Part shown: one piece after another, positions 51,926 through 64,000 of the stretch | Position numbering within the stretch: the first letter of the stretch is position 1 | Layout: every line of letters begins with the position of its first letter | Assembly: GCF_011386835.1 (NCBI RefSeq) | Contig: NC_088800.1 | Location: forward strand, 16,578,572-16,642,571 | Reading direction: 5' to 3' | Length of the DNA: 64,000 nucleotides | Origin: Chrysemys picta bellii | Lineage: Eukaryota > Chordata > Testudines > Emydidae | Position numbers and translations under genes: made by a program | Notes under the pieces: generated by a model | What the model saw: the letters and a program-made list of their open reading frames with translations, nothing else | What the model was told of the DNA's origin: nothing | Database searches by the model: none

Positions 51926-54900
51926 CATAGTTTTCACCACTGACCTTCAGTCCTTACTGGTGATGTTGAGATGGAGGATGAGTTTTGAAAGTGTTGGCTT
52001 TGCCTATGATCCCAGCAAGCAGTGTATAGGCCGGGGTTCCACTTAACTGGCATGGAGATGGTCTGAAGATATTCCTGCAGAAGGGACATGGAGGAATCTA
52101 GTCAGGAACATTTTGGGCTGCTGGGGTGTTGTGGTCCTTCCTGAGGCCTGTGATTAAAGCTTCACTCCCCACACCCTTGTGGCCCCAAAAGGGTACGTTC
52201 TCCCTGGGGAATAGCAGACCATACGCAGGAGGGATAGGGACCCAGGAAGCCTGGGATTGGCCAAATCGTCCCTAGAAAATGTTTCTTAAAAAGACAGAGT
52301 AGAGATAGCCAGGTAAAACTGGCAGGACTTTTCATAATGCTACATTGTACAATTAAATAGACCCTTGAGAATTGCTCCTGGAACATGTAAGAAACATGTA
52401 ATTTTAAGTTGGATTAATGTAGAGCTGGAGATCTATTTGTCAAAGGGAGTTTAACCCCTTCAGCAGTACTTAATCTAACACGAATCGAACGTGTTCTGTG
52501 ATATAGTACTCTCCAAATATGTTGAATGAAAGGAAGGGCTGTCACTTGTTCCAAAGCCCAGAAATCACATCTTATCCATGAGACCCAAAAGAGCCAACAA
52601 CTGCAAGGCAGGATTCTGTATCAGGCACGTAGCCCTGGTGGCAGTCTAGTCAGTTACCCGTGAGTGGGAGAACTGTGCTAAAGGAAGCCCAGGAAGAAGG
52701 GAGACAATGGAGAAATAATGACATGCTAAAAGTATGGCTTTACATTAGCCGTAGACTGAGGACTTCTGTGCATAGGCAGAGAGTTTTGAAAAGGCAACTC
52801 TAGTAATAACATGAATGGTTTTTCTCAACATGTCCTGCCAGTGACTTCATACGTAACAAAGAAAGACTGTCTCTGGCAGTTAGGGGAAAGGCAACATCTA
52901 TGCTCATTTCTTAATGGGCAGAATTAATATGTGTGTTAACTCTTGTGACTCATTGTGTGATCTAGAGCTGCAAATTGGAGACTCAGTGCTCTTCCAGAGT
53001 TAGCTTGGGTCAAGATGGCACACTAAATGCTGGGACCTGGCATATGTTCAACAGGAAAATGTGGTCCACAGCTGAACAAGGGAACTGTATTGTGGAGCTC
53101 CGTTAATACTTGTTGACAACACTTTTAGCCAAACCTAGTTTAGAATCAAGAAACTACCTCACTTACTGGAGTGAAAGGTTCACTGGTGAGCCACTACTGT
53201 TCACCCTTAGGCCACATATCTTAACCTTTTCGGATGTAGCAGGTTCTGAGCATTGTTTAAAATGCAGGTAAAGAACTGTACATCTCTCCCCCACAAAATA
53301 ATCAAGGATTGGTGAAAAATTGCATTCTTTTCATTGACTTGCTCCTGAGCACGGTATTATGTAATACAGCCTACTGATGGTGGGTTGTTTTGTGTGTTGT
53401 TTTTTTGGTCACTAGGATGTTCCTTGGTGTATATTGTTAGATTAGAAGCCATTCCTCACTTCTGCTGATTTTTTTTTTTTTTTGTTCCCTTTAATGCTTA
53501 CGGTTTTGTCCAAAAATCATTCTTGCTGGCTTACAAAAACAGCAGGAACTGCAGCACCACTCCATTTTAAGCCTGATTTGTATTAGCCATTACATTGGTT
53601 CCACATGCTGCTAGGGTGGAGACATCATTTAAATTCCCAACGCAGCCAGTCGGGCCAGGAATTGCAACCCTGTGGTAAGTGGCAGTGACTTTCTAGTTCT
53701 TGATTACGTTATGCTAGAAAAGAGGATTGTTCCCAGAGCAATTTACCCAGAAGAAATAATGGAAATAGAGTTCCAGGATGACCTTACACCCCAGTGATCT
53801 AGTTGGCTGGAGTCAGTTATTACTCAGCTTCTCCATCATGGAGACTGCAGTAGTCTCATGCTTTGTCATCACTACAATGTGGGTAGATTCTGAGCTCACT
53901 GAGCACTTCATAGGAGAGTATGCGTGTGTATGGCTGGTGAGAGGGGGATTTAGGAATGTGAGCAGAACAAAATACGCATTTTATCTGAGACAGGTTTTGG
54001 TCCTGTTGGTGCTGATTTTAAACTTGCTGTCTTTAGAGCTTTCTTCCTATCTCTTTTTTTCTGAACCATTGATGCTGGGGTGTGTTTTAAAGGCGTTCAT
54101 CTAGGACAGTATAGCCTGGGATCCAGGGAAGGAGTGTTGTAGGAAACCTCTGCAGTGAGGCAGTCCTGTAAAATTCTGTTTCATTTCAGGACACAGAGCT
54201 TGAAAAGTTTTTCCTAGAAATGTGCAATGGGTCTGTCAGAAAACACGCCACTCCTCTTCCCAGTAGTTTCCTGCTGAAGTCATTTAAGGCATTTTGCTGC
54301 TTTCATCTGTGTATATAGCGAGTACTTGTGGGCCAATTTTTTTTAATGGAACACAAATAAAAAATTTTGCTCTTAAAAATCATCAGTGAAGAGAGTTGGA
54401 AGCTGCTTTGTATGCAAAATTACCTCAGCAACTTACCAGTTTCTCATTTCCATTCTTTCCTCAATTGCAGTGAAGTGGAGGTAGGTGTTTTTCTCCTTTA
54501 GCTACTGTTAAGAGCACGGGTTTGCACAACCCTAAGGGGTTGGGGGGAAGTACTTCACTTCGGGCCTGTCTGTTCAGGGCACAGGAGGTGACTTGGAAAG
54601 GCGCGTGAAGTCCATTTACTGTGCACTCAGACCTGAAGATCATAGTCAATTCAGCCTACACTATTTGCTCTGTAGGCCAGAGCTATAGTGCAGTGGCTAT
54701 TTAAAAATCTTTCCTCTCCAGGAATTGGCAAGCTGCCCTTTTACGGTTACATACGTTTAACCAAGTTTGTTCCAAGTTCAGCTCCTTATGCCAAAGGAAC
54801 AGTAAACTTTTGTTATGTTTTATTCACATTTCAGTCTAGACCATAAAAATAATGTAAGGATGAAATTTACTTCAGCGTAGAAGGACCGCACCCCATGTAA

Positions 54901-55410
54901 GCTCTTTATTAAGGGTTTAAGTGGGAGCTATGTGGATTTAGGGCCTTGTGCAGTCCATCTGTATTGGGTGAATTTCACCCTCCCACCTTTCCCTGATCTC
55001 TCCTGATGTTCCTATTCTTGCACATATATACTAAATAGTGCTTTTTGTACATGGATCTCAAAGCGCTTTACAAACATGGCTGGACATTATATATGATACA
55101 CACATTTTAAAAAGTAACTGCTAATTATCTAGTACGACAGTGCACTCCTGTTTTAGTCCATTGGATTGATATGAAATTTAAAATATGTATTTGCATTTGC
55201 TATTAAACTGTTCACACATGATGCATATTTTGCTGTGTCCGCAATGCATGGTTTAGTGGATTGGGCATAGGACTTGGAGTCTTGAAACCTGGCTCTGCCT
55301 ATCCACCTTTTATGAAGTGCTTTAAGAGCCACAGGTGAAAAAGGCTTTATACAATGCTAAGAACTTCTGCTTGATAATAGGGTAGAAAAAGTTCTTGTCA
55401 CCTTGAAAAT
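51926..55410. other. Intergenic, nothing recognised
   Basis: About 3.5 kb without recognised exons, RNA genes or repeat boundaries. A T-run lies at 53470-53482. Confidence 0.45.
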
Positions 55411-55412
55411 TA

Positions 55413-55924
55413 GGGTTACCATATTTTGAGTGTCCAAAAAGAGGACACTCCATGCGGCCCCGGCCCCGGCCCCGCCCCAACTCCACCCCTTCCCCAAAGT
55501 CCCCGCCCCAACTCCGCCCCCTCCCCTGCTTCCCGCGAACATTTGATTCGCGGGAAGCCTAAAGCAGGTAAGCGGATGGGGTGGGGGGAGGAGGCGCGGC
55601 CCAGTCTGGCCCCCCCCGGCGTCTCCAGCCTGGGTCGGTTCGGGCCCTGGGGTGCCGGCCCCGGGCCACCCCCCGGCCGAGCACCCCCGGCCCGCCCAGC
55701 ACTGCCGGCCCGGCCCAGCACCGCCGGCCCAGCACCCCCAGCCCAGCACCCTCGGCCCCCGGCCCAGCACCGCCGGGCCCGACCCGGCCCCCGGCTCAGC
55801 ACCCCTGGCACCGCATGTCCCGATTTTCCCGGACATGTTCAAATTTTTGGGATTTCCCCCCGGACGGGGATTTGAGGCCCAAAAAGCCGGACATGTCCGG
55901 GAAAATCCGGACGTATGGTAACCC
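55413..55924. mobile_element. TA-flanked GGGTTACCATA element, shorter sister copy
   Basis: Ends GGGTTACCATATTTTGAG and CGGACGTATGGTAACCC, flanked by TA (55411-55412 and 55925-55926). It is collinear with 27634-28319, including GAACATTTGATTCGCGGGAA and the terminal CCGGACGGGGATTTG block. Its GC-rich core is about 170 bp shorter, so the core expands or contracts between copies. Confidence 0.87.
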
Positions 55925-56102
55925 TATTGAAAATAGCTCTGAACTGAATTCAAATGCCATAGGCTCAATACAGCTGTGTGATGGGGGAGGGGCTGGTGCA
56001 CTTCTCGAAAGACTGACATGGGACTATTGGAGATCGCATTCAAGGATCTGATATCTGATCTCAAGAACTTTGTTTTGTGTTAAGTGATCATCATTTTTTT
56101 TC

Positions 56103-56172
56103 CAGCTAGTCCTGAATTCTTGTTGTGTCTCATATTACAGCTAGTCCTGAATTCTTGTTGTGTCTCATATTA
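56103..56172. repeat. Perfect 35-bp tandem duplication
   Basis: The 35-bp unit beginning CAGCTAGTCCTGAATTCTTG occurs twice back to back (56103-56137 and 56138-56172) with no differences. This is a recent local duplication, or an assembly artefact. Confidence 0.9.
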
Positions 56173-57484
56173 AGGCTGTCAATCCCTGTTTACTTTTGTG
56201 GTGAGTTAGCAGTTGGAATTAGAGGTACATGGTTTGTTTCCATTGTGATGTGGATACCTTGCAGGAGCCAAAGAATGCATTAGTGATTGGTTGCCTATGA
56301 AAATTTGCTCAGCCAGTCAGTTCAAAATAGAGGTGGGATTTAGTCCTGACTGTAATATTTGAACGGACAGGATGTACCAAGAAGGGGAAGTATGTCAATC
56401 AAAGGTTGTTCTGTCATGATTTCTGTCCCCCTGCCCCCCCCCCCCACTTCAACACAGGATGTCCTAAGACTATTGCAGTAACTGACTAATTTAGCATCCG
56501 TTTCTGTGCATGCCTACCTCTAAATGGCAAGCACACACAGCTGGCCGTTTAAGGCATGTAATGTACAGAGGTAGCAATAAAACCAGTGAAAGCAGTAAAA
56601 GGCTTTCCCCTCTCACAATAAAACCTTCAAAAAGTTGTTGACTGAGGGCGATAAGCGGGTCAGTGGCTGTTTAGGTTAGGGAAGGATTGGGTGTGACAAG
56701 CAGCAGGATACTGTTTGTTTAGGTTTTGTCCCTTGGGAGTAGTTCAATATTTCAGGCATACTGGGGAACTCCTCCTCCCCCTGTCCCGCCTCCAAGAGGG
56801 TTGGGATCAGAAATAGACATGGGGAGATTTGAGAGAACAAGACTAACAAAGTCTCAAAAGTGCTTACTTATTCCATAGTACCAGCCTTTTCTGGATAGTT
56901 ATATAGAATCTAGCAGCGCTTGCTGACTGATTCTTCTTTTAATATAAAATATACACGATGATGGCTGGCCCCAGTTGTAGATGCCTGACAAAATATCAAA
57001 GATACAGCCATAACTATAAGATACAATGGAAACCAACCATGCTTGAAGAGTTCCCCACACCGTCTCCTGGGGAAGAGATGGGTAGTGTTTTACAGATAAC
57101 TCTCCTAACAAATACTTTGCCTTCCCTAGGTGACTGTGTGTGCACGCCTATGCTTAGTTTGCATGTACCCTCCAGCAAATGGACCATGAACACTTGTTTC
57201 CTTTAGTTTGTTGGCTGGGGGGAAGGAGGGTTACTTAAAGAGGAATTGGGTGAGTGATTGTCAAAAGTATGATCAAAAGGTATAATTGTTATATTTAAAA
57301 CTACTAAAAGCAGAGGAGAAACAGCCACGAAGAAGGAAGGGGGATGTAGTTTTATAGATCAATACTGTACTAAAGAGATCATGAAGCAAAAAAAGTCTGA
57401 CAGTAAAAGCTAGGACCCCTCCTTAGAGAACAGAAATTGTTAGAAGAGCAAACAGGAGCCGCCAGAGTCACTGCCACAATCACT
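56173..57484. other. Intergenic, nothing recognised
   Basis: No gene was recognised. C-run at 56430-56445. Confidence 0.45.
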
Positions 57485-57653
57485 GAGGGATAGCTCAGTG
57501 GTTTGAGCATTGGCCTACTAAACCCAGGGTTCAATCCTTGAGGGGGCCACTTAGGGATCTGGGGCAAAATCAGTACTTGGTCCTGCTAGTGAAGGCAGGG
57601 GGCTGGACTCAATGATCTTTCAGGGTCCCTTCCAGTTCTATGAGATAGGTATA
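57485..57653 (+). repeat. tRNA-derived SINE with CR1-like tail (Cry type), near complete
   Basis: Begins GAGGGATAGCTCAGTGGTTT (A box), keeps the anticodon-arm-like region with GCCTACTAAACCCAGGG, has a shortened B-box segment (GGGTTCAATCC), and ends with the CR1-like GGTCCCTTCCAGTTCTATGA. The missing GTGA before the B box distinguishes it from the other two copies. Confidence 0.9.
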
Positions 57654-59081
57654 TCTCCATATTAAAAAAAAAAAGCCATCTAGATGAAAAATGTGCGAGA
57701 GCAACAGTACATGCAGAGGGGCCAAATGTCAGCACCTAGAGGTAATCAATACAGTTGTCAAGCTGGAATCCCATTTGATGCATGGAGTGCCCCTGAAGGC
57801 ACTAGCCATCCCAAAGGATACAGGTCTCCCGGATGGATATGCAGGGAGTAGCATACTGCATTTTCATAGGTGTTCTGAGTATTGAGCCTCCCAAGTATAG
57901 TCCTTCTCAGAGGATTATAAGGAGCTCTGCACACCCCCTTATTGTGTCTATCAGGCACAATTGAGCCCTATGTGCAGCTGTTGCATGGTACAATTTAAAT
58001 AGCGAAGGCCATGAACGCTGTGTGCCCACAGTGAACCCATGGTATGCTGCATGTGCAGAGGATTCCCTCTGGCCAAATGTGAGGAGGGAATCGGAAGTCA
58101 GGGACTCTCTCCTCAGGAAGCCCCTCTGAAAACTTATTACGGGCTCATGGAGCTTTCCTTGCAACCTAACTTGCTGCAGAATATTATTGCAATAAATACT
58201 TGTAGTAATATTCAAAGTATTTGACCTTTATGTGAATAAAAATAGAGGCATCTGAACATTATCACTAGCAATAATAAATTAAAGGGCTATCGCTCCCTCT
58301 GCATCCGGGCATAAACTACTGACCAGCTGGGATCAAGAAGAAATGGCTCATCCCTGAGGGTACAGTATTTCACAAGCTGGAAGGCTTGGAGGGGTTGGCA
58401 AGGGATGCCTCCTCTACAGCATGTGGCATTGGTCAATATCAGAGACAGGAAATGGGAATAGATGGAGCACTGATCAGTTCTCATACATCAAGCTCTAAGA
58501 TCTGCAGTTTTCTATCAAAAATTCTCTCCCTCAAGACAGCATTAGAAATGGAAGGTAAAGTGACAGATTTTTTGGCTTTGAAGTCCTCTTGTGAGAGGAG
58601 ACTATCCTGGCTCACTCAGGAACAGCCACCTTTCCAGGTACAGCTCAACTAGGACGGAAAGCTAAACTAGTTATAAATGCCATTCAAGGCCTAATGTAAA
58701 GGTCAGTAGAAGGGGCCTTTTGTTTTAGGGCTGCAGTTCGTCATTCTAGTTCACACTGGGATACAAACCACCCAAACCAAAGAAATGTAGAGTTAAACAA
58801 AACAAAACAAAACCCAGTTTGAGCCTGAAAGGCAGAGCAGTACATGAATGGCTAGAAAATTTCTGGCATTTTTTCACTTTTATATCAATCTTAACTTTGA
58901 GGTTATTGTACTGAAAGTCACCAAAGTGACTGATTTGTTTTGAAGGGTGGCTATTTAAAACATTAACATTTGCCCACAGACACCGGAGTTTTTCTGTATG
59001 CTTATTTCCTGTTCTATGTTACCACTCTATTCTATTATTACCTGTTCTCGGATACCACTGTTGTGGTGACTGATGGCAAAA
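57654..59081. other. Intergenic, nothing recognised
   Basis: No exon was recognised. An AAAACA-rich stretch lies at 58797-58812. Confidence 0.45.
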
Positions 59082-59300
59082 GTGAAAAGAACAGGAGTAC
59101 AGAGACTAAAATTGATTTGAGCATAAGCTTTCGTGGGCTACAGCCCACTTCATCGGATGCATAGAATGGAACATATAGTGAGGAGATGTGTATATATATA
59201 ATATACACACACACATATAGAGAACATGAAAAGGTGGGAGTTCCCCTACCAACTCTAAGAGGCTAATTAATTAAGATGAGCTATTGTCAGCTAGGGTTTC
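59082..59300 (-). repeat. Single-arm CTTTCGTGGG repeat (Penelope-like), minus strand
   Basis: The plus strand reads GCATAAGCTTTCGTGGGCTA then CAGCCCACTTCATCGGATGC and continues into a TA/CA microsatellite (59190-59218) and GGTGGGAGTTCCCCTACC. This is a longer 5' extent of the same repeat, here without an inverted partner. Confidence 0.75.
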
Positions 59301-60379
59301 TTTTTAATGGCAACCATTGTGGCAATCCAACCTCTCACATATCCTTGTACAAAATGTCAGTACCGAAAACGTAGCATATGCCAGTTGTATTATTAACATA
59401 AAGGTGGCCAGATACAGTTCTTGCTGTTTCTCCTGTTTAAGTAAACCGTTAAAAGGAACACAAACCTCCTATTCAAAATGCCAGTGCCGTGACACTGAAA
59501 CCGAGTGAATCACAACATATAAACAAATGCTTTTCAGTTGAAGTCTCTCACTATTGAACTGGAGCTGTATTGTGCTGCTGTTTAATGTCAGCTGCAGCAA
59601 GCACGCACAAATGAAATAACTGATTTTCATAGTCGAAGGAAGACTATAGAGCTAATGTAGAGTGTTGCAATTTTACTATAATGGAGTTTAAATCTACACT
59701 AACTTCACAACGTCCTATAAAACTTATTTCTCCCCCCCTCCCGCCCCCGGAAAGATTTAGCCCATGTGAATTTATTTTCTGCATGTGGATTTTACTTCAT
59801 CTGTTCCAACGGAGTACCATACTCAAATGCTGTATCGTTTTTCCTTTTACTCTAATTGCTGTTGTCGTAAAACTCCACCTGCCATCTATGTTGATGTTCA
59901 AGTTTTACCATATTTACTAATCAATCTTTAGGAGTACTGCAATAAACATACATCAGAACAACTTTGAAATTGTCATTTTATGTATGAATACATGTACAGG
60001 AATCCCTTCACCTTCCACTGAAATGCCACCAACCTCCACAGCAGAAATTAAACACCATGTAGCAACACTAAATAAGTAGCTACTTAGGACAGGAAGTGAA
60101 GCATACTGAAACTGTATGGGGACTTTCAGCAAATAGAATGTATAAGTGTGTGATCTGGAGTTTGGCCAGGATTGCATTCCTGTTCTTGTAGAAAATGACT
60201 TAGGAACTTTAAGGACTGCAAGTACTCAGGACCTTGAGATTTCTTATCTAAAATTATCAACACCATTTTGTGCATCAACCTGTATTTTTCATGAAGATCT
60301 CTCATATGAGTATCAGACAAGTCCAGCCCTGATGCAATCAGTCTGAGATGGTACAACAGCACACTTGAGTGTGACTGTT
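59301..60379. other. Intergenic, nothing recognised
   Basis: AT-rich sequence, no gene or repeat boundary recognised. Confidence 0.45.
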
Positions 60380-61745
60380 TTTTTGTGGTTGCGTTGTAGC
60401 TATGTTGAGAGATGTAAGAGAGACAAGGCAGGTGAGGTAATATCTTTTATTGGACCAACTTTTGTTGGTAGAAGGGACAACCTTTAAAGCTTCACAGAAC
60501 TCTTCCTCATGTCTGAAGAAGGTAACGGAGGTGTCCAAGCAAAATACAAGGGGAGACAGATTGTTAAACATAATGGGTTCACAGGTTGTAGGAGACCACT
60601 TAAAATGAAGTGGGCAAGTAACACCCCTGCACTCATAGGAAAATGGAGAGGTAGTAGTGGGAGGGTAGGACAGTGGAGGTAGTAGGGTATGTTACAGAGT
60701 CTTGAAATGGGCCATAAAATCATTGTCTCAAGTCCATGGTTTTTAGTGTCCAGCAGTTATGAATTTAAGGGCTTGTCTATATTTGAAATGCTTTAGTGGC
60801 ATAGCTGCATGGCTCTAGCACTTCAATATAGACACTACCAATGCTGACAGGAGGGATTCTCCCATCAGTATAGGTAATCCATCTGCCAGAGAGGCAGTAG
60901 CTAGGAGAATTCTGCTGTCTACACTGGGGATTTGGTCAGTTTAACCGCGCTGTTCAGGGGTGTCGATTTTTTTCACACCCCTGGGCGATATAGTTAAGCT
61001 AACTTAATTTTTTAGTGTAGATCAGGCCTAAGTGCCCATGCTCATCTCTTGAAGGTGTTGTGCAGGTTTCCTATGAGGATGAAGACTGAGAGGTCAGATA
61101 CGGAGTGATCGCTATGTGAAAAGTATTCTCGCACGGGTGATAGACAAAACATGTGTTTATCATTTTTTGGTGAGAGTTCATTTGAGAGCATAGTAATTGG
61201 TTTCACCCATAGAGGAGTTGTTGGGGCATTTGATGCATTGGATCAGAGACACCACTTACTGTGATAGGCATGTGTAGGACTTACGGATCTTGAAAGGCAT
61301 GTTGTAAAAAATTATAAATGACAAAAACACCACATCACCCATGGGCAAACACTTCTTACAAAGCAATAACTTCATATCTAACCTCTCAGTCCTCATCCTC
61401 AAAGGAAACCTGCACAACATCTTCAAGAGACAAGCCTGGGAATTTAAATTCATAACTCTCCTGGACACTAAAAACCAATGACTTAACAGAGTCCATGGTT
61501 TTATGGCCCATTACAACAATTTGCAACACACCCTGCTACTTACAAACCCTTCAGAGTCCTATGACTGCAGAGATGTTAATTGCCCACTTCATTTTAAGTG
61601 GTTTCCTACGACATGTATGAACCCTCTATTCTTAAACAGTCTGTCCCACCTTGTATTTAACTTGGGCATTCTCGTTCCATGCTCCAAAGCTTGTCCCTTC
61701 CACCAACAGGAGTTGGTCCACTAAAAGATACTACCTCACCCACCT
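60380..61745. mobile_element. Large inverted pair of Penelope-like elements
   Basis: The minus-strand copy (about 61270 down to 60380, interrupted by a MITE) and the plus-strand copy (about 61300-61745) share the same sequence head to head, with 3' ends outward. The outer ends both carry the ATCTTTTATTGGACCAACTT / TTGGTCC..TAAAAGATAC motif and GACAAGG. The plus copy translates as KETCTTSSRDKPG in one frame and, in another, as SNLSVLILKGNLHN then FKFITLLDTKNQ, which resembles the end of a GIY-YIG-type Penelope endonuclease region. Both copies are 5' truncated and non-functional. The family assignment is inference. Confidence 0.65.
60769..61028. mobile_element. Harbinger-type MITE within the inverted pair
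   Basis: Ends GGGCTTGTCTATATTTGAA and TTTTTAGTGTAGATCAGGCC, flanked by TAA (60766-60768 and 61029-61031). The partner arm of the inverted pair shows the uninterrupted site (GAATTTAAATTC at about 61440-61451), which confirms that the 260-bp MITE inserted later. Inner hairpin around AGGGGTGTCGATTTTTTTCA. Confidence 0.8.
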
Positions 61746-64000
61746 TGTCTCTCTTATACATAATAGTAAGCTGTATATGGATGTATCACAATTAGGCCTC
61801 AGTGTATGTGTAAATTTATGTTCTAAATGCACTCAACCAGATCAAACATTATCAGAGAGTAACTCTTAGTTATCAAAGTATAGCTGAGTGAATAAATAAC
61901 ATTTGAATTGAGCATGTTTTTCTGCTTGTGGATTGTCCCACAAGCACCGTAAGATTTTCTCTAGTTTATTATTTGAAATTATTCACCAAATAATTTGTGC
62001 AAATCATTCTGAGCCCGCAGATTGCTTGTCAGCCATTCACTACATCTGATGTTCAAAATTTCATCTGTACTCTCTAGTTCTATGTAGTTGCATCTATACA
62101 GTTTGGAAGAGTTTGAGATCAAAATTTGGTTTCTGTGAATATTCTTTAATATTAATGTAGAGGCAGCTGTTGATATCCTTACTTATGTGGAGTAGTGCCT
62201 TTCTTCACAAAGCAGCCCATTACCTTCAGTAGGATTATTCATGGATTCACTATTCAATGTGAGTAAAGGTAACCTCAGATAATCTTGCCACTGAACTCAC
62301 TTGTTAGAATATTTGTGAAAAGCAAACAAATGGGGGTGTGGATAAGGCTGAGTTCAGTTCAATTGTTTTATTTGACCAAATACTCATGGAAATAATTCTG
62401 AAAGTATTTACTTTGCCACTATTGAGTTAATTTAAGAAATACACCTGGAGATTGTCTTATCTAAAACGTTTCTTTTTTAACTCACTGTGTAAGGGATCCT
62501 TGGAGAAGGTTTCCTTAGCAAAAAAAATCTCCCCACTTTCCTTTAGTGCTCATTTGTAAGTTTGGTTAATGTAAGGTTGCTCCTTAGTGCTGTAGTACTG
62601 ACAAGTACCTTTAGAAATATGTAAAAATCAACTGCTTTGATATATAGCAAACAAAACCCTCACAGGACAAATTTTTAGCCAGCCTTTGATTTTGTGAATC
62701 CAGCTTTGCATCCGCAACTGACTGTGTTTGGGGAAAAAAGTAGGCACGTGGAGGAAAAAATGGTGTGCAGTCATTTTGCACATGACAATTCAGTTTTCTT
62801 TACGTATGGGGTAGTCACATGGCAAAAGTGGTTGGGCATGAAAAATTTGAAACTGGGATGCTGAAAATTTGGCTTTGTATCTAAAAACGTATATGTACAA
62901 GATTAGCAATTTAAAAAGATTTAAACACAATTCTTATTTCTAACGATCCTTAGTTTTGTTATCTCAGGACTGCAAACCTCAGCTCTGTGGTCTTTAGAGC
63001 AATTCCTTTTGTTTATTTATTTTCCCTTAAAAAGAGAATGAAGTAACATTTTAAAGAGAGAGTTGTTGGATAGCAAAACACATTTGTTACTACTCAATGG
63101 CAAGAGTTCAAATGATAGCAATTTTAAATTAATATATACTTTCTGCAAATGTTGAGAGCACATATCCATACCTAGTGTAAAAACAAATGTCCTTAGGTGA
63201 CACCAAAATGGAGGAGTGTCACTTTTGAGAGGCCAAAGGCGAAATGTGATTCTGGTTCTTGCAGGTGTGTTCTCACAAGGCTGGGAAAGTCTTTATTTTT
63301 GGGGGTTTCCATGGAAATGCTGGCAGTCTGAAATGGAAACAAAAATATTTAAAAGGAGATGTTTTTAAAAAAAGAGCATGATTCAAAGATGACTGAAGTT
63401 TGTGTTTTTTTGGAGCAGAAAGCAGAAATGTTGTTGTACATGGATTTTGTAGATCTGTCTTTAGTAAATCCAAAAGGAAAGCGTTTGGCACCATAAAAAC
63501 AACCAACACTTCCGGAAAGTTTGTTTCCGTGTCAGCACACATGGATTAGCTCTTTTAATTCATTTTAGTTCTGTGAAAGAGGCAGTTTTCTATAACTGAA
63601 TTTCCACACAATCAAAATAATGCTTTCACAAGGATGAAATTTGTGACCACCAAATGTGTGACAAAAACTGAGCAGATTTATTTTATGTAAGAGAATTTGC
63701 TCACTTATTTAAAAAAATAAATAAATAAGGTTTTGTTTAAAGATGTACATTGAGACAATTTTTCCTGATTTTATGTCCCTTACTTGTAGTTTAATTAAAG
63801 TGCAGTCCTGGGAGAGGCCTCAGCTCTCATTCCTATAAGCAGGATTCCAATGGCTGCAGGGGGTGCTTAGCATCTTATACGACTAGTCCCGAAAGGGAGA
63901 AACGGCCTCTGTACTGAGGCTATTTTGCACTATGTTGCTGCAACAGGGCTAAGGCAGCTCTGAAGTATACCCCGACAAAGGGAGCCTCTCTGGCAGGTGC
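61746..64000. other. Distal flank, nothing recognised
   Basis: AT-rich sequence to the window end. No exon of a further gene was recognised, and no clear repeat boundary. Confidence 0.45.

Noticed and set aside
51473..51943. Frames of 112-155 codons on both strands
   Set aside because: They coincide with a hAT element that has clear ends and target duplication. Non-coding GC-rich interior.
57485..57560. Possible tRNA gene
   Set aside because: The A and B boxes belong to a SINE head. It continues into a CR1-like tail and cannot be folded by eye into an intact tRNA cloverleaf.

Overview
The window is vertebrate nuclear DNA, most likely from a cryptodiran (hidden-necked) turtle. The evidence is three tRNA-derived SINEs with a CR1-type 3' tail (the organisation known for the chelonian Cry/tortoise Pol III SINE), several CR1 LINEs of different ages, many hAT- and Harbinger-type DNA elements, and two genes whose products are clearly vertebrate. 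There are no bacterial features, CRISPR arrays or operons.

Two protein-coding genes are visible, in head-to-head (divergent) order. MESD, the ER chaperone for LRP-family receptors, lies on the minus strand: exon 1 at 23038-23208, exon 2 at 16141-16373, exon 3 at 13341-13605. The three exons join in frame with GT/AG junctions to give 222 residues ending in the ER-retention tetrapeptide REDL. TLNRD1 (formerly MESDC1), a talin-rod-like actin-binding protein, lies on the plus strand as one intronless 355-codon reading frame (38201-39268). Each has its own CpG island (about 22560-23430 and 36730-38640), about 15 kb apart. The pair matches the conserved MESD/TLNRD1 neighbourhood of other vertebrates. 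No exon of a third gene was recognised.

Everything else is intron, intergenic DNA and interspersed repeats. From left to right: a hAT element and GC-rich repeats (0-3.9 kb); an old plus-strand CR1 split by a younger minus-strand CR1 and a Harbinger-type MITE (3.9-8.4 kb); MESD with MITE and hAT insertions in its introns; two unusual inverted-dimer insertions with perfect 14- and 15-bp target-site duplications (20.4 and 23.9 kb); a decayed PIF/Harbinger transposon with transposase and accessory-protein remnants, itself invaded by a hAT element and a TA-flanked element (25.7-29.9 kb); the TLNRD1 locus; and a repeat-dotted distal flank (41-64 kb) containing a larger inverted Penelope-like pair at 60.4-61.7 kb.

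The most interesting signal is a recurrent class of head-to-head inverted repeats. Two copies are about 220 bp long, begin with the same outer tail, stop at the same internal T-run on the other side, and carry long target-site duplications. They look like one mobile family that moves as an inverted dimer.
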